Assembly (NCBI RefSeq): GCF_000469545.1
Contig: NZ_KI273057.1
Location: 1 to 64,000, forward strand
Origin: Mitsuokella sp. oral taxon 131 str. W9106
Lineage (GTDB): Bacteria; Bacillota; Negativicutes; Selenomonadales; Selenomonadaceae
Direction of reading: 5' to 3'
Length of the DNA stretch: 64,000 nucleotides
Numbering within the stretch: position 1 is the stretch's first letter; each line of letters begins with the position of its first letter. Below the pieces are notes generated by a model. The model was not told the origin of the DNA. It ran no database searches and worked only from the letters and a program-made list of their open reading frames with translations. Shown piece by piece: positions 50,473-58,903 of this stretch. The position numbers and the translations under genes are program-made.

Positions 50473-50751
50473 ATGGAAATCAAACTCATCAACATAGGAT
50501 TCGGCAACTTCGTTTCGGCAAATCGCGTCATTGCGATCGTGAGTCCTGAGTCCGCGCCGATCAAACGCATCGTGCAGGAGGCGCGCGACGGCAGCCGTCT
50601 CATCGATGCGACGTACGGCCGCAGGACGCGCGCCGTCGTCATCATGGACAGCGACCACGTTGTCCTCTCTGCCGTTCAGCCGGAGACGGTCGCAAACCGC
50701 GTGATCGTGGACGAGGACGCAAAGAACAGGGACAAGGAAGAAAGCGAATGA
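50473..50751 (+). CDS. remA: RemA-family regulator (DUF370)
   Basis: The 92-residue protein begins [32 protein letters not shown], ends with acidic residues, and contains [24 protein letters not shown]. RemA is a DNA-binding protein that activates matrix genes in Bacillus; in a Selenomonas-like cell the regulated genes are unknown. The ATG overlaps no gene; its stop overlaps gmk (ATGA). Confidence 0.94.
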   Translation: MEIKLINIGFGNFVSANRVIAIVSPESAPIKRIVQEARDGSRLIDATYGRRTRAVVIMDSDHVVLSAVQPETVANRVIVDEDAKNRDKEESE

Positions 50752-51350
50752 GCAAAGGCCTATTGATCGTCGTATCCGGAGCATCCGGAACGGGAAAGGG
50801 GACAGTCTGCACCGAGCTCCTTCAAAAGACGCCTGCGCTCGCTTATTCGATTTCGGCGACGACGCGGACGCCACGGGAAGGGGAAGTCGATGGCAAGAAC
50901 TACTACTTCCTCGACAAGGCGGCGTTCGAGAAGATGATTGCGGAGGGCGGCTTTTTGGAGTATGCGAACGTTTATGGCAACTACTACGGAACGCCTCTTG
51001 CAAAAATTGAGGAGCGGCGCGGGAAGGGGCAGGATATCCTGCTTGAGATTGATACGCAGGGAGCCCTGAACGTCATGAAGAAGTGCCCCGACGGCATATT
51101 CATCTTTCTTCTTCCGCCTTCGCTTGCCGAACTGGAGCGACGCATCCGCGGCCGTGGTACGGAGACAGAGGAGGTTCTTGCAAAACGCCTTAGTGCGGCA
51201 ACTGAGGAAATCGAGCTCGGCCATAAGTACGGCTATGGGATCATCAACGATACCGTAGCGCATGCCGTTGAACGGATTCAGGCCATCGTGCTTGCAGAGC
51301 ATTGCAAAAAAGAAAAAGATGAAATGATCGCAGAGGTGTTAAGGAAATGA
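50748..51350 (+). CDS. gmk: Guanylate kinase
   Basis: The enzyme phosphorylates GMP to GDP. The 200-residue protein has P-loop [10 protein letters not shown] at 10-19, the GMP-site [20 protein letters not shown] and the lid region [18 protein letters not shown]. Overlap with remA and with rpoZ (ATGA at both junctions) indicates translational coupling. Confidence 0.97.
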   Translation: MSKGLLIVVSGASGTGKGTVCTELLQKTPALAYSISATTRTPREGEVDGKNYYFLDKAAFEKMIAEGGFLEYANVYGNYYGTPLAKIEERRGKGQDILLEIDTQGALNVMKKCPDGIFIFLLPPSLAELERRIRGRGTETEEVLAKRLSAATEEIELGHKYGYGIINDTVAHAVERIQAIVLAEHCKKEKDEMIAEVLRK

Positions 51351-51580
51351 AAGCTATCAATACGGAAATGAGCATGGTCAATCCTTCGACGGATGCACTG
51401 ATGAAGAAGGTCGACAGCCGCTACGGGCTCGTCGTACTCGCGGCGAAACGTGCGCGTCAGCTCCTCGACGGTGATGAGGTCAAGGCAGAGCAAGCGCGCT
51501 CGACAAAGAACGTGACGAATGCTCTCGAGGAGATTGTCGAAGGCAAGATTTCCTACAAGGTCGCGAAGGAGAACCTCTAA
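51347..51580 (+). CDS. rpoZ: RNA polymerase omega subunit
   Basis: The 77-residue protein has the omega-type helices: NPSTDALMKKVDSRYGLVVLAAKRARQLL, then ARSTKNVTNALEEIVEGKISY. It stabilises the beta' subunit. It lies between gmk and coaBC, in the usual order. Confidence 0.95.
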   Translation: MKAINTEMSMVNPSTDALMKKVDSRYGLVVLAAKRARQLLDGDEVKAEQARSTKNVTNALEEIVEGKISYKVAKENL

Positions 51581-51581
51581 G

Positions 51582-52781
51582 ATGACATTTGCGGGCAAGA
51601 ACATCGTGCTCGGCGTGACGGGGAGCATTGCGGCGTACAAGGCCGTCGAGATTGCGAGCCGCCTCAAGAAAGCGGGAGCCTCGATTCATGTCATCATGAC
51701 GCGCGAAGCGAAAGAGTTCGTCACGGAACTTACATTCCGCGAGATCACGGGATGCCCCGTAGCCTCCAATATGTGGGATAAAGTGCATGCCTACAACGTC
51801 GAGCACATTGCGCTCGCAAAGCTTGCCGACCTCGTGCTCGTCGCGCCTGCGACGGCGAACGTCATTGCGAAGCTCGCCTGCGGCATTGCGGATGACATGC
51901 TGACGGCGACGCTGCTCGCGACGCGCGCGCCTATCGTCGTCGCACCTGCGATGAACACGAATATGTACGAAAATCGCATTACGCAGCGCAACCTTACGGA
52001 GCTGAAATCGCGCGGCATACAGGTCATTGAGCCGGCATCGGGGCAGCTCGCATGCGGTACATCGGGCAAGGGACGGCTCCCGGAGCCACATGAGATCATT
52101 GCGGCGTTAGAGGGGCTCATTTGTGCGGGGATGCCTCTTGCCGGAACGCGCATCCTCGTGACGGCAGGCGGCACGATCGAGCCGCTAGACCCCGTCCGCT
52201 ACCTCGGCAACCGTTCAACGGGGCGCATGGGTTATGCGATCGCAGCGGAAGCAGTACGACGCGGTGCCGCGGTCACGCTCATATCAGGTCCGAGTGTGCT
52301 GCCAGAACCTGCCGGCGTATCGCGCACGATGGTCGAAACGGCACGCGAGATGCACGATGCCGTGCTCGCTGCCTACAACGATGTCGATGTCGTCATCAAG
52401 GCGGCGGCAGTTGCCGACTACCGCCCAAAGACCGCCGCAAAAAACAAGATAAAGAAGCAGGACGGGGAGATTACGCTGGTGCTCACGCGCAACCCCGACA
52501 TACTCCTGGAGCTTGGCGAAAAAAAACAGCATCAGATTCTCGTCGGCTTTGCTGCTGAGACGCAGAATATCGAGCGGTACGCGCGGGAAAAGCTCCAAAA
52601 GAAAAACCTCGATTTTCTTGTCGCGAATGATGTTTCTGAGAAAGGGGCGGGGTTTGGCGTCGAGACGAACCACGTCAAGCTCTTCTCGGCGGATGGAAGC
52701 GTGCAGGAGTACCCGCTGATGCAGAAGCAGGAACTTGCCGGCATCATCCTGGATCACATCGCCGCCTGTCTCGAAGCGTGA
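51582..52781 (+). CDS. coaBC: Bifunctional phosphopantothenoylcysteine synthetase/decarboxylase
   Basis: This catalyses two steps of coenzyme A synthesis. The 399-residue protein has an N-terminal flavoprotein decarboxylase (CoaC): GSIAAYKAVEIASRL near 13, the catalytic-type histidine in VEHIALAK, PAMNTNMYENR and the cysteine of LACGTSGKGRLPE. The C-terminal synthetase (CoaB) starts near 190 with LVTAGGTIEPLDPVRYLGNRSTGRMG and KAAAVADYRPK. The ATG at 51582 directly follows the rpoZ stop, with AAGGAGAAC upstream. The frame is open upstream, but that part belongs to rpoZ. Confidence 0.96.
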   Translation: MTFAGKNIVLGVTGSIAAYKAVEIASRLKKAGASIHVIMTREAKEFVTELTFREITGCPVASNMWDKVHAYNVEHIALAKLADLVLVAPATANVIAKLACGIADDMLTATLLATRAPIVVAPAMNTNMYENRITQRNLTELKSRGIQVIEPASGQLACGTSGKGRLPEPHEIIAALEGLICAGMPLAGTRILVTAGGTIEPLDPVRYLGNRSTGRMGYAIAAEAVRRGAAVTLISGPSVLPEPAGVSRTMVETAREMHDAVLAAYNDVDVVIKAAAVADYRPKTAAKNKIKKQDGEITLVLTRNPDILLELGEKKQHQILVGFAAETQNIERYAREKLQKKNLDFLVANDVSEKGAGFGVETNHVKLFSADGSVQEYPLMQKQELAGIILDHIAACLEA

Positions 52782-52823
52782 ACGCATAAAAGCGCAGGCT
52801 GCAAAGAAAATCCCAATAAATGT

Positions 52824-52860
52824 AAAAGGAACCGTCCAACATCGTTAGGCGGTTCCTTTT
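52824..52860. terminator. Bidirectional terminator between coaBC and rpmB
   Basis: AAAAGGAACCG pairs with CGGTTCCTTTT around a 15-base loop, giving T-tracts for both strands. Confidence 0.9.
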
Positions 52861-52901
52861 ATGATATATCAGCTTTCTGCTGTGCTGTATGCCATCGTAC
52901 A

Positions 52902-53093
52902 TCAGATGGCGCGCTCGACCTTGCCGGAACGCAGGCAACGCGTGCAGACGTTGATGCGCTTGACCTCCCCGTCGACCATTGCGCGGACGCGCTGGATGTT
53001 CGGCTTCCAGGAACGCTTCGTCTTCAGGTGGGAGTGGCTGACGTTGTTGCCCGTCATCTCGCCCTTTGCGCAAACTTCACAAACATTTGCCAT
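52902..53093 (-). CDS. rpmB: Ribosomal protein L28
   Basis: The 63-residue 50S protein begins ANVCEVCAKGEMTGNNVSHSH and contains KTKRSWKPNIQRVRAMVDGE and CTRCLRSGKVERA. The two CxxC pairs (C5/C8 and C51/C54 by position) mark the zinc-binding version. The ATG has AAGGAGG 9 bases upstream. It is transcribed alone; the open frame antisense to it is a shadow. Confidence 0.96.
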   Translation of the reverse strand: MANVCEVCAKGEMTGNNVSHSHLKTKRSWKPNIQRVRAMVDGEVKRINVCTRCLRSGKVERAI

Positions 53094-53186
53094 GTGTTAC
53101 ACCTCCTTACTCGCTGGGAACAATTGATCCCAAAACACAATATAAAGCATTTTATCATAAATCAGAATCTCATGCAAGCAGGAAAC

Positions 53187-53225
53187 TTGACAGAATTGGT
53201 AAAATATGGTGTAGGTTATTTTACC
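53187..53225 (+). promoter_or_regulatory. Promoter and operator-like dyad of the permease gene
   Basis: A consensus TTGACA (53187-53192) is followed by a perfect 9-bp inverted repeat GGTAAAATA/TATTTTACC (53198-53206, 53217-53225) that covers the expected -10 region. A regulator binding there would block transcription of the permease gene. Confidence 0.55.
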
Positions 53226-53270
53226 ACTGACCCGATAATAAAGAGATGTTTCTCTTAGAAGGAAAGTGTT

Positions 53271-54608
53271 ATGCAAGACGTGTTTTCGAGTGCGGCGACA
53301 TTCCTGCCGATTGCGCTGCTCGCATTTTTCTTGATCATCCTGCGCCGCAGCATTTGGGAGACGGCACTTTGGGGGCTTATCGGTGCCTTTGCGGTCGGGA
53401 TGTTGGCATTTGCTGGCGTACCGGGGAAAATGGCGATTGCCGCTGTGCAAGGCGCGTGTCACTCTGCGCCGATTCTTCTCGTCATATTTCTGACGCTTTT
53501 GCTTTACAATGCAGCAGAGAACATGGGGCTTTTTGCGCGGCTTATCGAGTGGCTTCACCGCCAAACGGAGGATCCAGTGCTGCAGGCACTCCTCATCGGC
53601 TGGCTTTTCGTTCATCTGCTGCAGGGGGCGTCTGGATTCGGCATCCCCGTGCTGCTCTGCGCGCCGATCCTCGTCAAATGCGGCGTTTCGCCTGCGCGTG
53701 CCGTCTTTATCGCACAGCTTGGGCAGTGCTGGGGCAGCACATTCGGGACGTTTGCGCTCGGTTGGGAAGGGCTCTTGACGCAGATGACATTGCAGACGGA
53801 GGAGATCGCGGCGCTCGCGATCAGTGTGTCACATCTCTTTGCGCCGATCTGTGTCGTGACGGGCTGGATCATTGCATTCCTCATCGGTGGCTGGTGCGGC
53901 ATGAAGCAGACGTTCCTGCTCGTGCTCGCTATCGGACTCATCCAATCCATCGTGCAGGATGCCTGCATTGCTTTTTTGAGCGTGAATCCAGCAAATTTCA
54001 TCGCTGCATCTGCCGGCCTGCTCACATTTTTTCTTTGCCTCCGCGTGCGAGGTGAGACGAACGCGACAGATGAAAAAAAACGCGAGGGAAACCATCGCGC
54101 GTTGTGCACGGACATCAAGACGATAGGTTTCACTGCGCTCGTCTATGCCGTGCGGCGCACCGTTCTTGCAGGGCTTCCGATCACGCTTCTGCTCGCGATG
54201 GCAGCCGTGATGGTGATGACGGGACAGACGCAGGCAGCGGCAAGTGCCATCGCCACACTCGCGGGCAGAAGCTATCCGCTTTTCGCCGCCTACGTCGGCA
54301 TGCTCGGTTCGTTCCTGACCGCGAGCAACCTTTCTTCGAATATCCTGTTCGGTGCATTTCAGGAGCAGGCGGCAGAGGTGCTGGGACTCAGCGCGATCCC
54401 GCTTCTCGCGCTCCAGACGACGGGCGGCGCGATCGGAACGATCCTATCGCCGAGCAATATCCTGCTCGGTACGTCTGCCGTCGACATCGTGGGGCAGGAG
54501 GGGCGCATCTTGCGCCGTACGTTCCTTACGGCTGTGCTCTTCGCATTCGGGATAGGGCTTTTCGCCATCGCGTACTTCGACGGATCTGGCTTATTTCTGT
54601 GCATATAG
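53271..54608 (+). CDS. L-lactate permease family protein
   Basis: This 445-residue membrane protein has about a dozen hydrophobic segments and LldP/LctP-like motifs: GLLQ-type LLQGASGFGIPVLLCAPIL near residue 115, AVFIAQLGQCWGSTFGTFALGW, and NILFGAFQEQAA..ALQTTGGAIGTILSPSNILLGTSAV near 340-400. The family imports L-lactate, glycolate or similar acids with protons. It is about 100 residues shorter than the E. coli and Bacillus proteins. GAAGGAAAG precedes the ATG. Its 3' end overlaps the convergent methyltransferase gene by 18 bases. Confidence 0.88.
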   Translation: MQDVFSSAATFLPIALLAFFLIILRRSIWETALWGLIGAFAVGMLAFAGVPGKMAIAAVQGACHSAPILLVIFLTLLLYNAAENMGLFARLIEWLHRQTEDPVLQALLIGWLFVHLLQGASGFGIPVLLCAPILVKCGVSPARAVFIAQLGQCWGSTFGTFALGWEGLLTQMTLQTEEIAALAISVSHLFAPICVVTGWIIAFLIGGWCGMKQTFLLVLAIGLIQSIVQDACIAFLSVNPANFIAASAGLLTFFLCLRVRGETNATDEKKREGNHRALCTDIKTIGFTALVYAVRRTVLAGLPITLLLAMAAVMVMTGQTQAAASAIATLAGRSYPLFAAYVGMLGSFLTASNLSSNILFGAFQEQAAEVLGLSAIPLLALQTTGGAIGTILSPSNILLGTSAVDIVGQEGRILRRTFLTAVLFAFGIGLFAIAYFDGSGLFLCI

Positions 54609-55337
54609 CGCGAAGAGCGGGAGGTCATCATATGCGAGCGCTGCATCGTGGTAGACGCGCGGTGCGATATCGGAATCGATCTTTGTGCGAAAGCCGAGGC
54701 TTTCAAGAAAGAAGGTGTCCCATGCAGGGCGACGATGCATGCTGATGCGCAGGCTTCCCTTGATTGCATTGCAAGTGGTGAGCTGTTCCTCCTGCACACC
54801 TGCATGGACGGATGCTTGGCTGCCGCTCTTCGAGAAGGTTTGCTCGCCGTAGTCCGAGTCGAAGTTCAGTAGGACGCCTCCCTTTTTGAGCACGCGATGC
54901 CACTCACGGTACGACTGCATGACGTCTGGAAGCGTCCAAGTGAGGTTTCGCGTGACGATGGCGTCGAAGCGCTCCGAGGAAAATGCGAGCTTCTGCGCGT
55001 TCATCTTCTGAAACGCCGCGCGCCGACCAAAGGCGAGACTGGCTGCCCTCGCTTCGTGGAGCATCTCCGCCGACATATCGATGCCCGTCACGGCATGCCC
55101 TTCGCCTGCGAGCAGGATTGCGAAAAAGCCGGAGCCTGTGCCGATATCGAGGATGCGCAGATGCTTCTTCTGCGGCAAGTGCTCGCGAAGCACGCCGAGC
55201 CATGCTGACGCATTTGGCCCGGATAGCTCCTGATGGCGGTGCGCGCTGAAATCGGCGCTGCGCCCATCCCAATACGCTTCGATCCGTGCGAAGATCGCCT
55301 CATCTTCATCGGACATTTCTTCATTTCTGCCTTGCAT
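54591..55337 (-). CDS. SAM-dependent methyltransferase
   Basis: This 248-residue class I methyltransferase has motif I ILDIGTGSGFFAILL near residue 60, GIDMSAEMLHEA, and a post-motif FDAIVTRNLTWTLPD with VLKKGGVLLNFD. The start at 55337 has AAGGAG 6 bases upstream. The substrate is unknown. It diverges from the nikBCADE operon across a shared repeat-rich region, which suggests common control with nickel or metallophore uptake. Confidence 0.85.
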   Translation of the reverse strand: MQGRNEEMSDEDEAIFARIEAYWDGRSADFSAHRHQELSGPNASAWLGVLREHLPQKKHLRILDIGTGSGFFAILLAGEGHAVTGIDMSAEMLHEARAASLAFGRRAAFQKMNAQKLAFSSERFDAIVTRNLTWTLPDVMQSYREWHRVLKKGGVLLNFDSDYGEQTFSKSGSQASVHAGVQEEQLTTCNAIKGSLRISMHRRPAWDTFFLESLGFRTKIDSDIAPRVYHDAALAYDDLPLFALYAQK

Positions 55338-55403
55338 GTGATGCTCCTTGCCGCTTCTGTTCCGCATTCCGATCAAAGGCGTATGCGGGAATGTTTGGAT
55401 CTT

Positions 55404-55433
55404 ATATCATTATAGTGAATATCATTATAGCGA
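55404..55433. promoter_or_regulatory. Tandem 15-bp operator-like repeats
   Basis: ATATCATTATAGTGA and ATATCATTATAGCGA are exactly adjacent. Each contains, on the minus strand, a CTATAAT -10 for the methyltransferase gene. The motif recurs inverted as TTCGCTATAAT at 55505-55515, which is the -10 of the nik operon. The half-site resembles Fur-family boxes loosely. Confidence 0.6.
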
Positions 55434-55446
55434 AGCCATCGAAATA

Positions 55447-55498
55447 TTTTAACCCACAGCGGGGGTTTTCTATCCCCAGCTATGGGTTAAAATTTTTT
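55447..55498 (+). terminator. Hairpin with T-tract upstream of nik
   Basis: TTTTAACCCA pairs with TGGGTTAAAA, with an inner GGGG/CCCC helix, followed by six T. It lies between the divergent genes and before the nik -10, so it would stop transcription started further left, or act as an attenuator of a longer leader. Confidence 0.65.
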
Positions 55499-55515
55499 AT
55501 TCGTTTCGCTATAAT
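55487..55515 (+). promoter_or_regulatory. nik operon promoter
   Basis: TTAAAA (part of the preceding hairpin's right arm), a 17-base spacer and TATAAT (55510-55515) lie about 45 bases before nikB. Confidence 0.55.
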
Positions 55516-55560
55516 AGGCAAAATAGGAATTATGACCGCGGAAAAGAGGGAATGTACTTG

Positions 55561-56517
55561 ATGGGGCACTATGTCCGAAATCGCCTGCTGCAGCTCGTTC
55601 CGATTCTCTTTGGCATCACGGTTCTGACGTTTGCCATGATGCATTTTGCAGCAGGCGACGCCGTCGATATGATTTACGAGCAGTCGGGCGTCGTATCGGA
55701 GGAGATCAAGGCGGAGAAGCGGGCGGAGCTCGGGCTCGATCAGCCGCTTCCCGTGCAGTACGGCCGATGGGCAGAGGGCGTTCTGACAGGCGACCTGGGT
55801 CGCTCTTACATTTCGGGCAAGCCCGTTTGGGAAACATTCGCCGAGAAGCTGCCGAATACGGCGCTGCTGATGGTTGCGTCCGTTCTTGTGACGCTTCTTC
55901 TTGCCGTGCCGCTCGGCGTGATCGCCGCCGTCTTTCGGGGAAGTCTGTTCGATGCAGTGGTTCGCAGCGTCACTTTCGTTGGGAGTGCGCTGCCGAATTT
56001 CTTCGTCGGGCTTCTACTGCTTTACTTTTTTGCACTCAAGCTCGGCCTTCTGCCTGTCATGGGGAGAACGGAAGAGCCAGCAAGCCTCATCCTGCCGACG
56101 CTCACGCTCGTTTCCGCGATGGGCGCAAAGTACACGCGGCAGATTCGGGCTGCCGTCCTCGATGAGCTTGGCATGCCTTACGTGCTCGGTGCGCGCGCAC
56201 GCGGCGTCGCAATGTGGCGCATTTTATGCTTCAGCGTGATGAAGTCGGCGTTTCCGATGATCTTGACGTTGCTCGCGCTCTCGGTCGGCTCGCTTCTCGG
56301 TGGCACGGCGATTGTCGAGACACTCTTTCTGTGGGACGGCGTCGGCAAGATGGCGGTCGATGCGATCCTCATGCGTGACTACCCGCTCATCGCCGCCTAC
56401 GTCGTATGGATGGCGATCCTCTACGTTGCAGTGAACCTCGCGGCCGATCTTGTCTCGATGTGGGTCGATCCGCGCATGCGCATGGAGGAGCGCAGTGAGA
56501 AGGAGGGGGGCGCATGA
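55561..56517 (+). CDS. nikB: Nickel-type ABC transporter permease NikB
   Basis: This 318-residue inner-membrane permease of the peptide/nickel (DppB/NikB) family is the first gene of the operon. It has an N-terminal GHYVRNRLLQLVPILFGITVLTFAM helix, a periplasmic loop with TGDLGRSYISGKPV and the coupling-loop region LGARARGVAMWRILCFSVMKSAF near 210. The ATG at 55561 is chosen because AGAGGG lies 10-11 bases upstream; ATG 55552 is too close to it. Its stop overlaps nikC (ATGA). Confidence 0.92.
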   Translation: MGHYVRNRLLQLVPILFGITVLTFAMMHFAAGDAVDMIYEQSGVVSEEIKAEKRAELGLDQPLPVQYGRWAEGVLTGDLGRSYISGKPVWETFAEKLPNTALLMVASVLVTLLLAVPLGVIAAVFRGSLFDAVVRSVTFVGSALPNFFVGLLLLYFFALKLGLLPVMGRTEEPASLILPTLTLVSAMGAKYTRQIRAAVLDELGMPYVLGARARGVAMWRILCFSVMKSAFPMILTLLALSVGSLLGGTAIVETLFLWDGVGKMAVDAILMRDYPLIAAYVVWMAILYVAVNLAADLVSMWVDPRMRMEERSEKEGGA

Positions 56518-57329
56518 GACGCTGTGAATGGCAGTCCCTTTTTCCGTATCTTCTTATGACCGGCGCGCTCCTCGCAGCCGTGATCCTCGCGCCTGTGCTC
56601 GCACCATGCGATCCGTACGCGCAGGATCTATCGGCGGCGCTTTTGCCTCCGTCTGCTACGTATCTTCTCGGCACGGATTCCTATGGCCGCGACGTTTTTT
56701 CGCGCGTCCTCGTCGGCGCGCAGACGACACTCGGTGCGACGCTTGTACTCGTCGCCGCTGCTGCGGTTTTTGGCTGTGTGGCCGGTGCAGCGGCAGGATT
56801 TTGCAGCGGATGGGTACGCACGGCGATCATGCGTGCCGCAGATGTATTTCTCGCCTTTCCCGCGCTCGTCTTTGCCGTCGCATTGGCGGGGGTGCTTGGC
56901 GGAGGACTGTTTCATGCGGCACTTGCGCTCGCGGCCATGAGCTGGCCAAAGTACGCCCGGCTCGCTTGCGCGCTCACGCGTTCCCTGTGCGCGATGCCTT
57001 TTTTGGCGGCAGCACGGATGGCAGGGGCGGGGCGCATGTGCATTCTTTGGTACCACGTTCTGCCAAATATAGGAGGGCCGCTTCTCGTTACAGCGGCACT
57101 CGATATCGGCACGGCGAGCATGGAGCTTGCGGGGCTTTCGTTCCTCGGACTTGGTGCAACGCCGCCGACGGCGGAGTGGGGCGCGATGATGGCGAACGGA
57201 CGAAGTCTATTGCAGACGGCGCCGTGGGTCATCCTCGCGCCGGGAGCCGCGCTCTTCCTGAGCGTAGCCGTTTTCAATCTGCTCGGCGATGCGATGCGCG
57301 ATGCACTTGATACGCGCTGTGATCAATGA
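56514..57329 (+). CDS. nikC: Nickel-type ABC transporter permease NikC
   Basis: This 271-residue partner permease opens with the DppC/NikC-type LLGTDSYGRDVFSRVLVGAQTTLG near residue 45 and contains the coupling-loop ARMAGAGRMCILWYHVLPNIGG near 165. Six hydrophobic helices are visible. Its start overlaps the nikB stop, and its stop region is 27 bases before the nikA start. Confidence 0.92.
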   Translation: MRRCEWQSLFPYLLMTGALLAAVILAPVLAPCDPYAQDLSAALLPPSATYLLGTDSYGRDVFSRVLVGAQTTLGATLVLVAAAAVFGCVAGAAAGFCSGWVRTAIMRAADVFLAFPALVFAVALAGVLGGGLFHAALALAAMSWPKYARLACALTRSLCAMPFLAAARMAGAGRMCILWYHVLPNIGGPLLVTAALDIGTASMELAGLSFLGLGATPPTAEWGAMMANGRSLLQTAPWVILAPGAALFLSVAVFNLLGDAMRDALDTRCDQ

Positions 57330-57355
57330 GATACTACGTTGAATGGAGCATGACG

Positions 57356-58903
57356 ATGAAGCGAAATGGTATGTGGGTTGCTGCTCTTCTCCTGCTTTGC
57401 ACGATGATTTTGGGCGGCTGCGGCAAGGCGAATACAGCACAGGAAAAGACGTTTTCCTACGGCACGATGGCATACGGTACAGCGATGGAGAACGTCGGCA
57501 CGAATCCGCACGAAGCGTATACGGGATGGAGCACGCTGCGCTACGGCATCGGTGAGACGCTCTTTCGCTTCGATGACAGGATGGAGCCCATGCCGTGGCT
57601 CGCCGCGCGATATGAGCAGGTGGATGACAATACGGTGCGTATCTTCATCCGCGACGATGTGACGTTTTCAAACGGCAGGAAGGTCACGGGCGAAGCGGTG
57701 AAAGCTTGCTTGGAAGATCTCGTGGAAAAGCACGACCGTGCGCCAAAAGACCTTAAGATGGATCGCATCGAGGCGGAGGATCAGACGGTGACGATCCACT
57801 GTCTCGAAAAAGTTCCGGCGCTCCGAAATTATCTTGCGGATCCCTACGCCTGCATCATCGACATGGAGGCGGGCGAGCATGATCGCATCGTCGTCGGCAC
57901 GGGACCTTACGTGGCAGAGCGCGTGACCGATACGGAGCTCGATCTCGTAAAGAACAGGAATTACTGGGGCGGGACGAAGCCGAAGCTCGACCGCATCGTC
58001 GTGAAGAGCATCACCGACGGCGACACGCTGACGATGGCACTCCAAAACGGCGAGATCGATGCGGCACAGGGGCTTCCTTATGCGAGCTTGCCGCTTTTTC
58101 GGAACGCACCCGAAAAATTCAAGATGAGTCAAGCGGAGACGTCGCGCACGTATCAGGCTGCGTTTAACTTCAAGACGCCTGCGCTGCAGGATGTGCGCGT
58201 GCGCCGTGCCATCTGCATGGCGGTAGACAAGGAGAACTTTTCCAAGGTGCTTCTGCATGGAAACGGTGTGCCTGCCGTCGGCCCGTTCCCCGGAAATCTC
58301 GCGTACGGCGACGCGGCAGTAAAGGCACCCAAGTACGATCTGGTGGGTGCGCGCACACTGCTTCGCGAGGCGGGCTATGAGGATACGGACGGTGACGGGT
58401 ACGTCGAAAAGGACGGCAAGCCGCTTGAACTTCGCTATCTTACCTACACCTCGCGGCAGGAGCTTCCGCTTCTCGCCGAGATGCTTCAGGCGAGTCTCAA
58501 AGAGATCGGTGTGAAGCTCACGGTCAACGCGACGGACAACTATCGGACATTTCTCAAAAACGGCGCATTTGACATCTTTTCAAATGCGATCGTGACAGCA
58601 CCAACAGGCGATCCAGAATACTATTTGAGCGGGCATGTGCTGGCAGGAGCGGTCGAAAATAAGGGCGGCTATGAGAATGGACGCCTTTCCGCTCTCGCCG
58701 AGCAACTTCATAATACGTTCGGTGCGGCAGACCGTGCGGCGCTTGCCATACAGATGGAACAGCAGATACTGGATGACTGCGCGATTCTCTACGCCGCACA
58801 TCTTCGCATGACTTTTGTCGTGAAGACAGGGGTCATGGGATTCACGGCACATCCGTCCGACTACTATGAGATTACTTCGGAACTGGATAAGGCGAATGAG
58901 TAA
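57356..58903 (+). CDS. nikA: Nickel/metallophore-binding lipoprotein NikA
   Basis: This 515-residue SBP_bac_5 family protein binds the metal complex outside the cell membrane and hands it to NikBC. The signal peptide (MKRNGMWVAALLLLCTMILGGC) has a lipobox LGGC. Family features are HEAYTGWSTLRYGIGETLFRFD, FIRDDVTFSNGRKVTGEAVKACLE and YLSGHVLAGA. The NikA-like variant is inferred from the operon and from similarity to the nickel branch rather than the peptide branch. ATG 57356 lies 7 bases after TGGAGC; ATG 57326 would displace the signal peptide. Confidence 0.87.
   Translation: MKRNGMWVAALLLLCTMILGGCGKANTAQEKTFSYGTMAYGTAMENVGTNPHEAYTGWSTLRYGIGETLFRFDDRMEPMPWLAARYEQVDDNTVRIFIRDDVTFSNGRKVTGEAVKACLEDLVEKHDRAPKDLKMDRIEAEDQTVTIHCLEKVPALRNYLADPYACIIDMEAGEHDRIVVGTGPYVAERVTDTELDLVKNRNYWGGTKPKLDRIVVKSITDGDTLTMALQNGEIDAAQGLPYASLPLFRNAPEKFKMSQAETSRTYQAAFNFKTPALQDVRVRRAICMAVDKENFSKVLLHGNGVPAVGPFPGNLAYGDAAVKAPKYDLVGARTLLREAGYEDTDGDGYVEKDGKPLELRYLTYTSRQELPLLAEMLQASLKEIGVKLTVNATDNYRTFLKNGAFDIFSNAIVTAPTGDPEYYLSGHVLAGAVENKGGYENGRLSALAEQLHNTFGAADRAALAIQMEQQILDDCAILYAAHLRMTFVVKTGVMGFTAHPSDYYEITSELDKANE

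Noticed and set aside
52861-53127. An 88-residue open frame on the + strand opposite rpmB
   Set aside because: rpmB on the minus strand is a clear L28 with a ribosome binding site; this frame is its complement.
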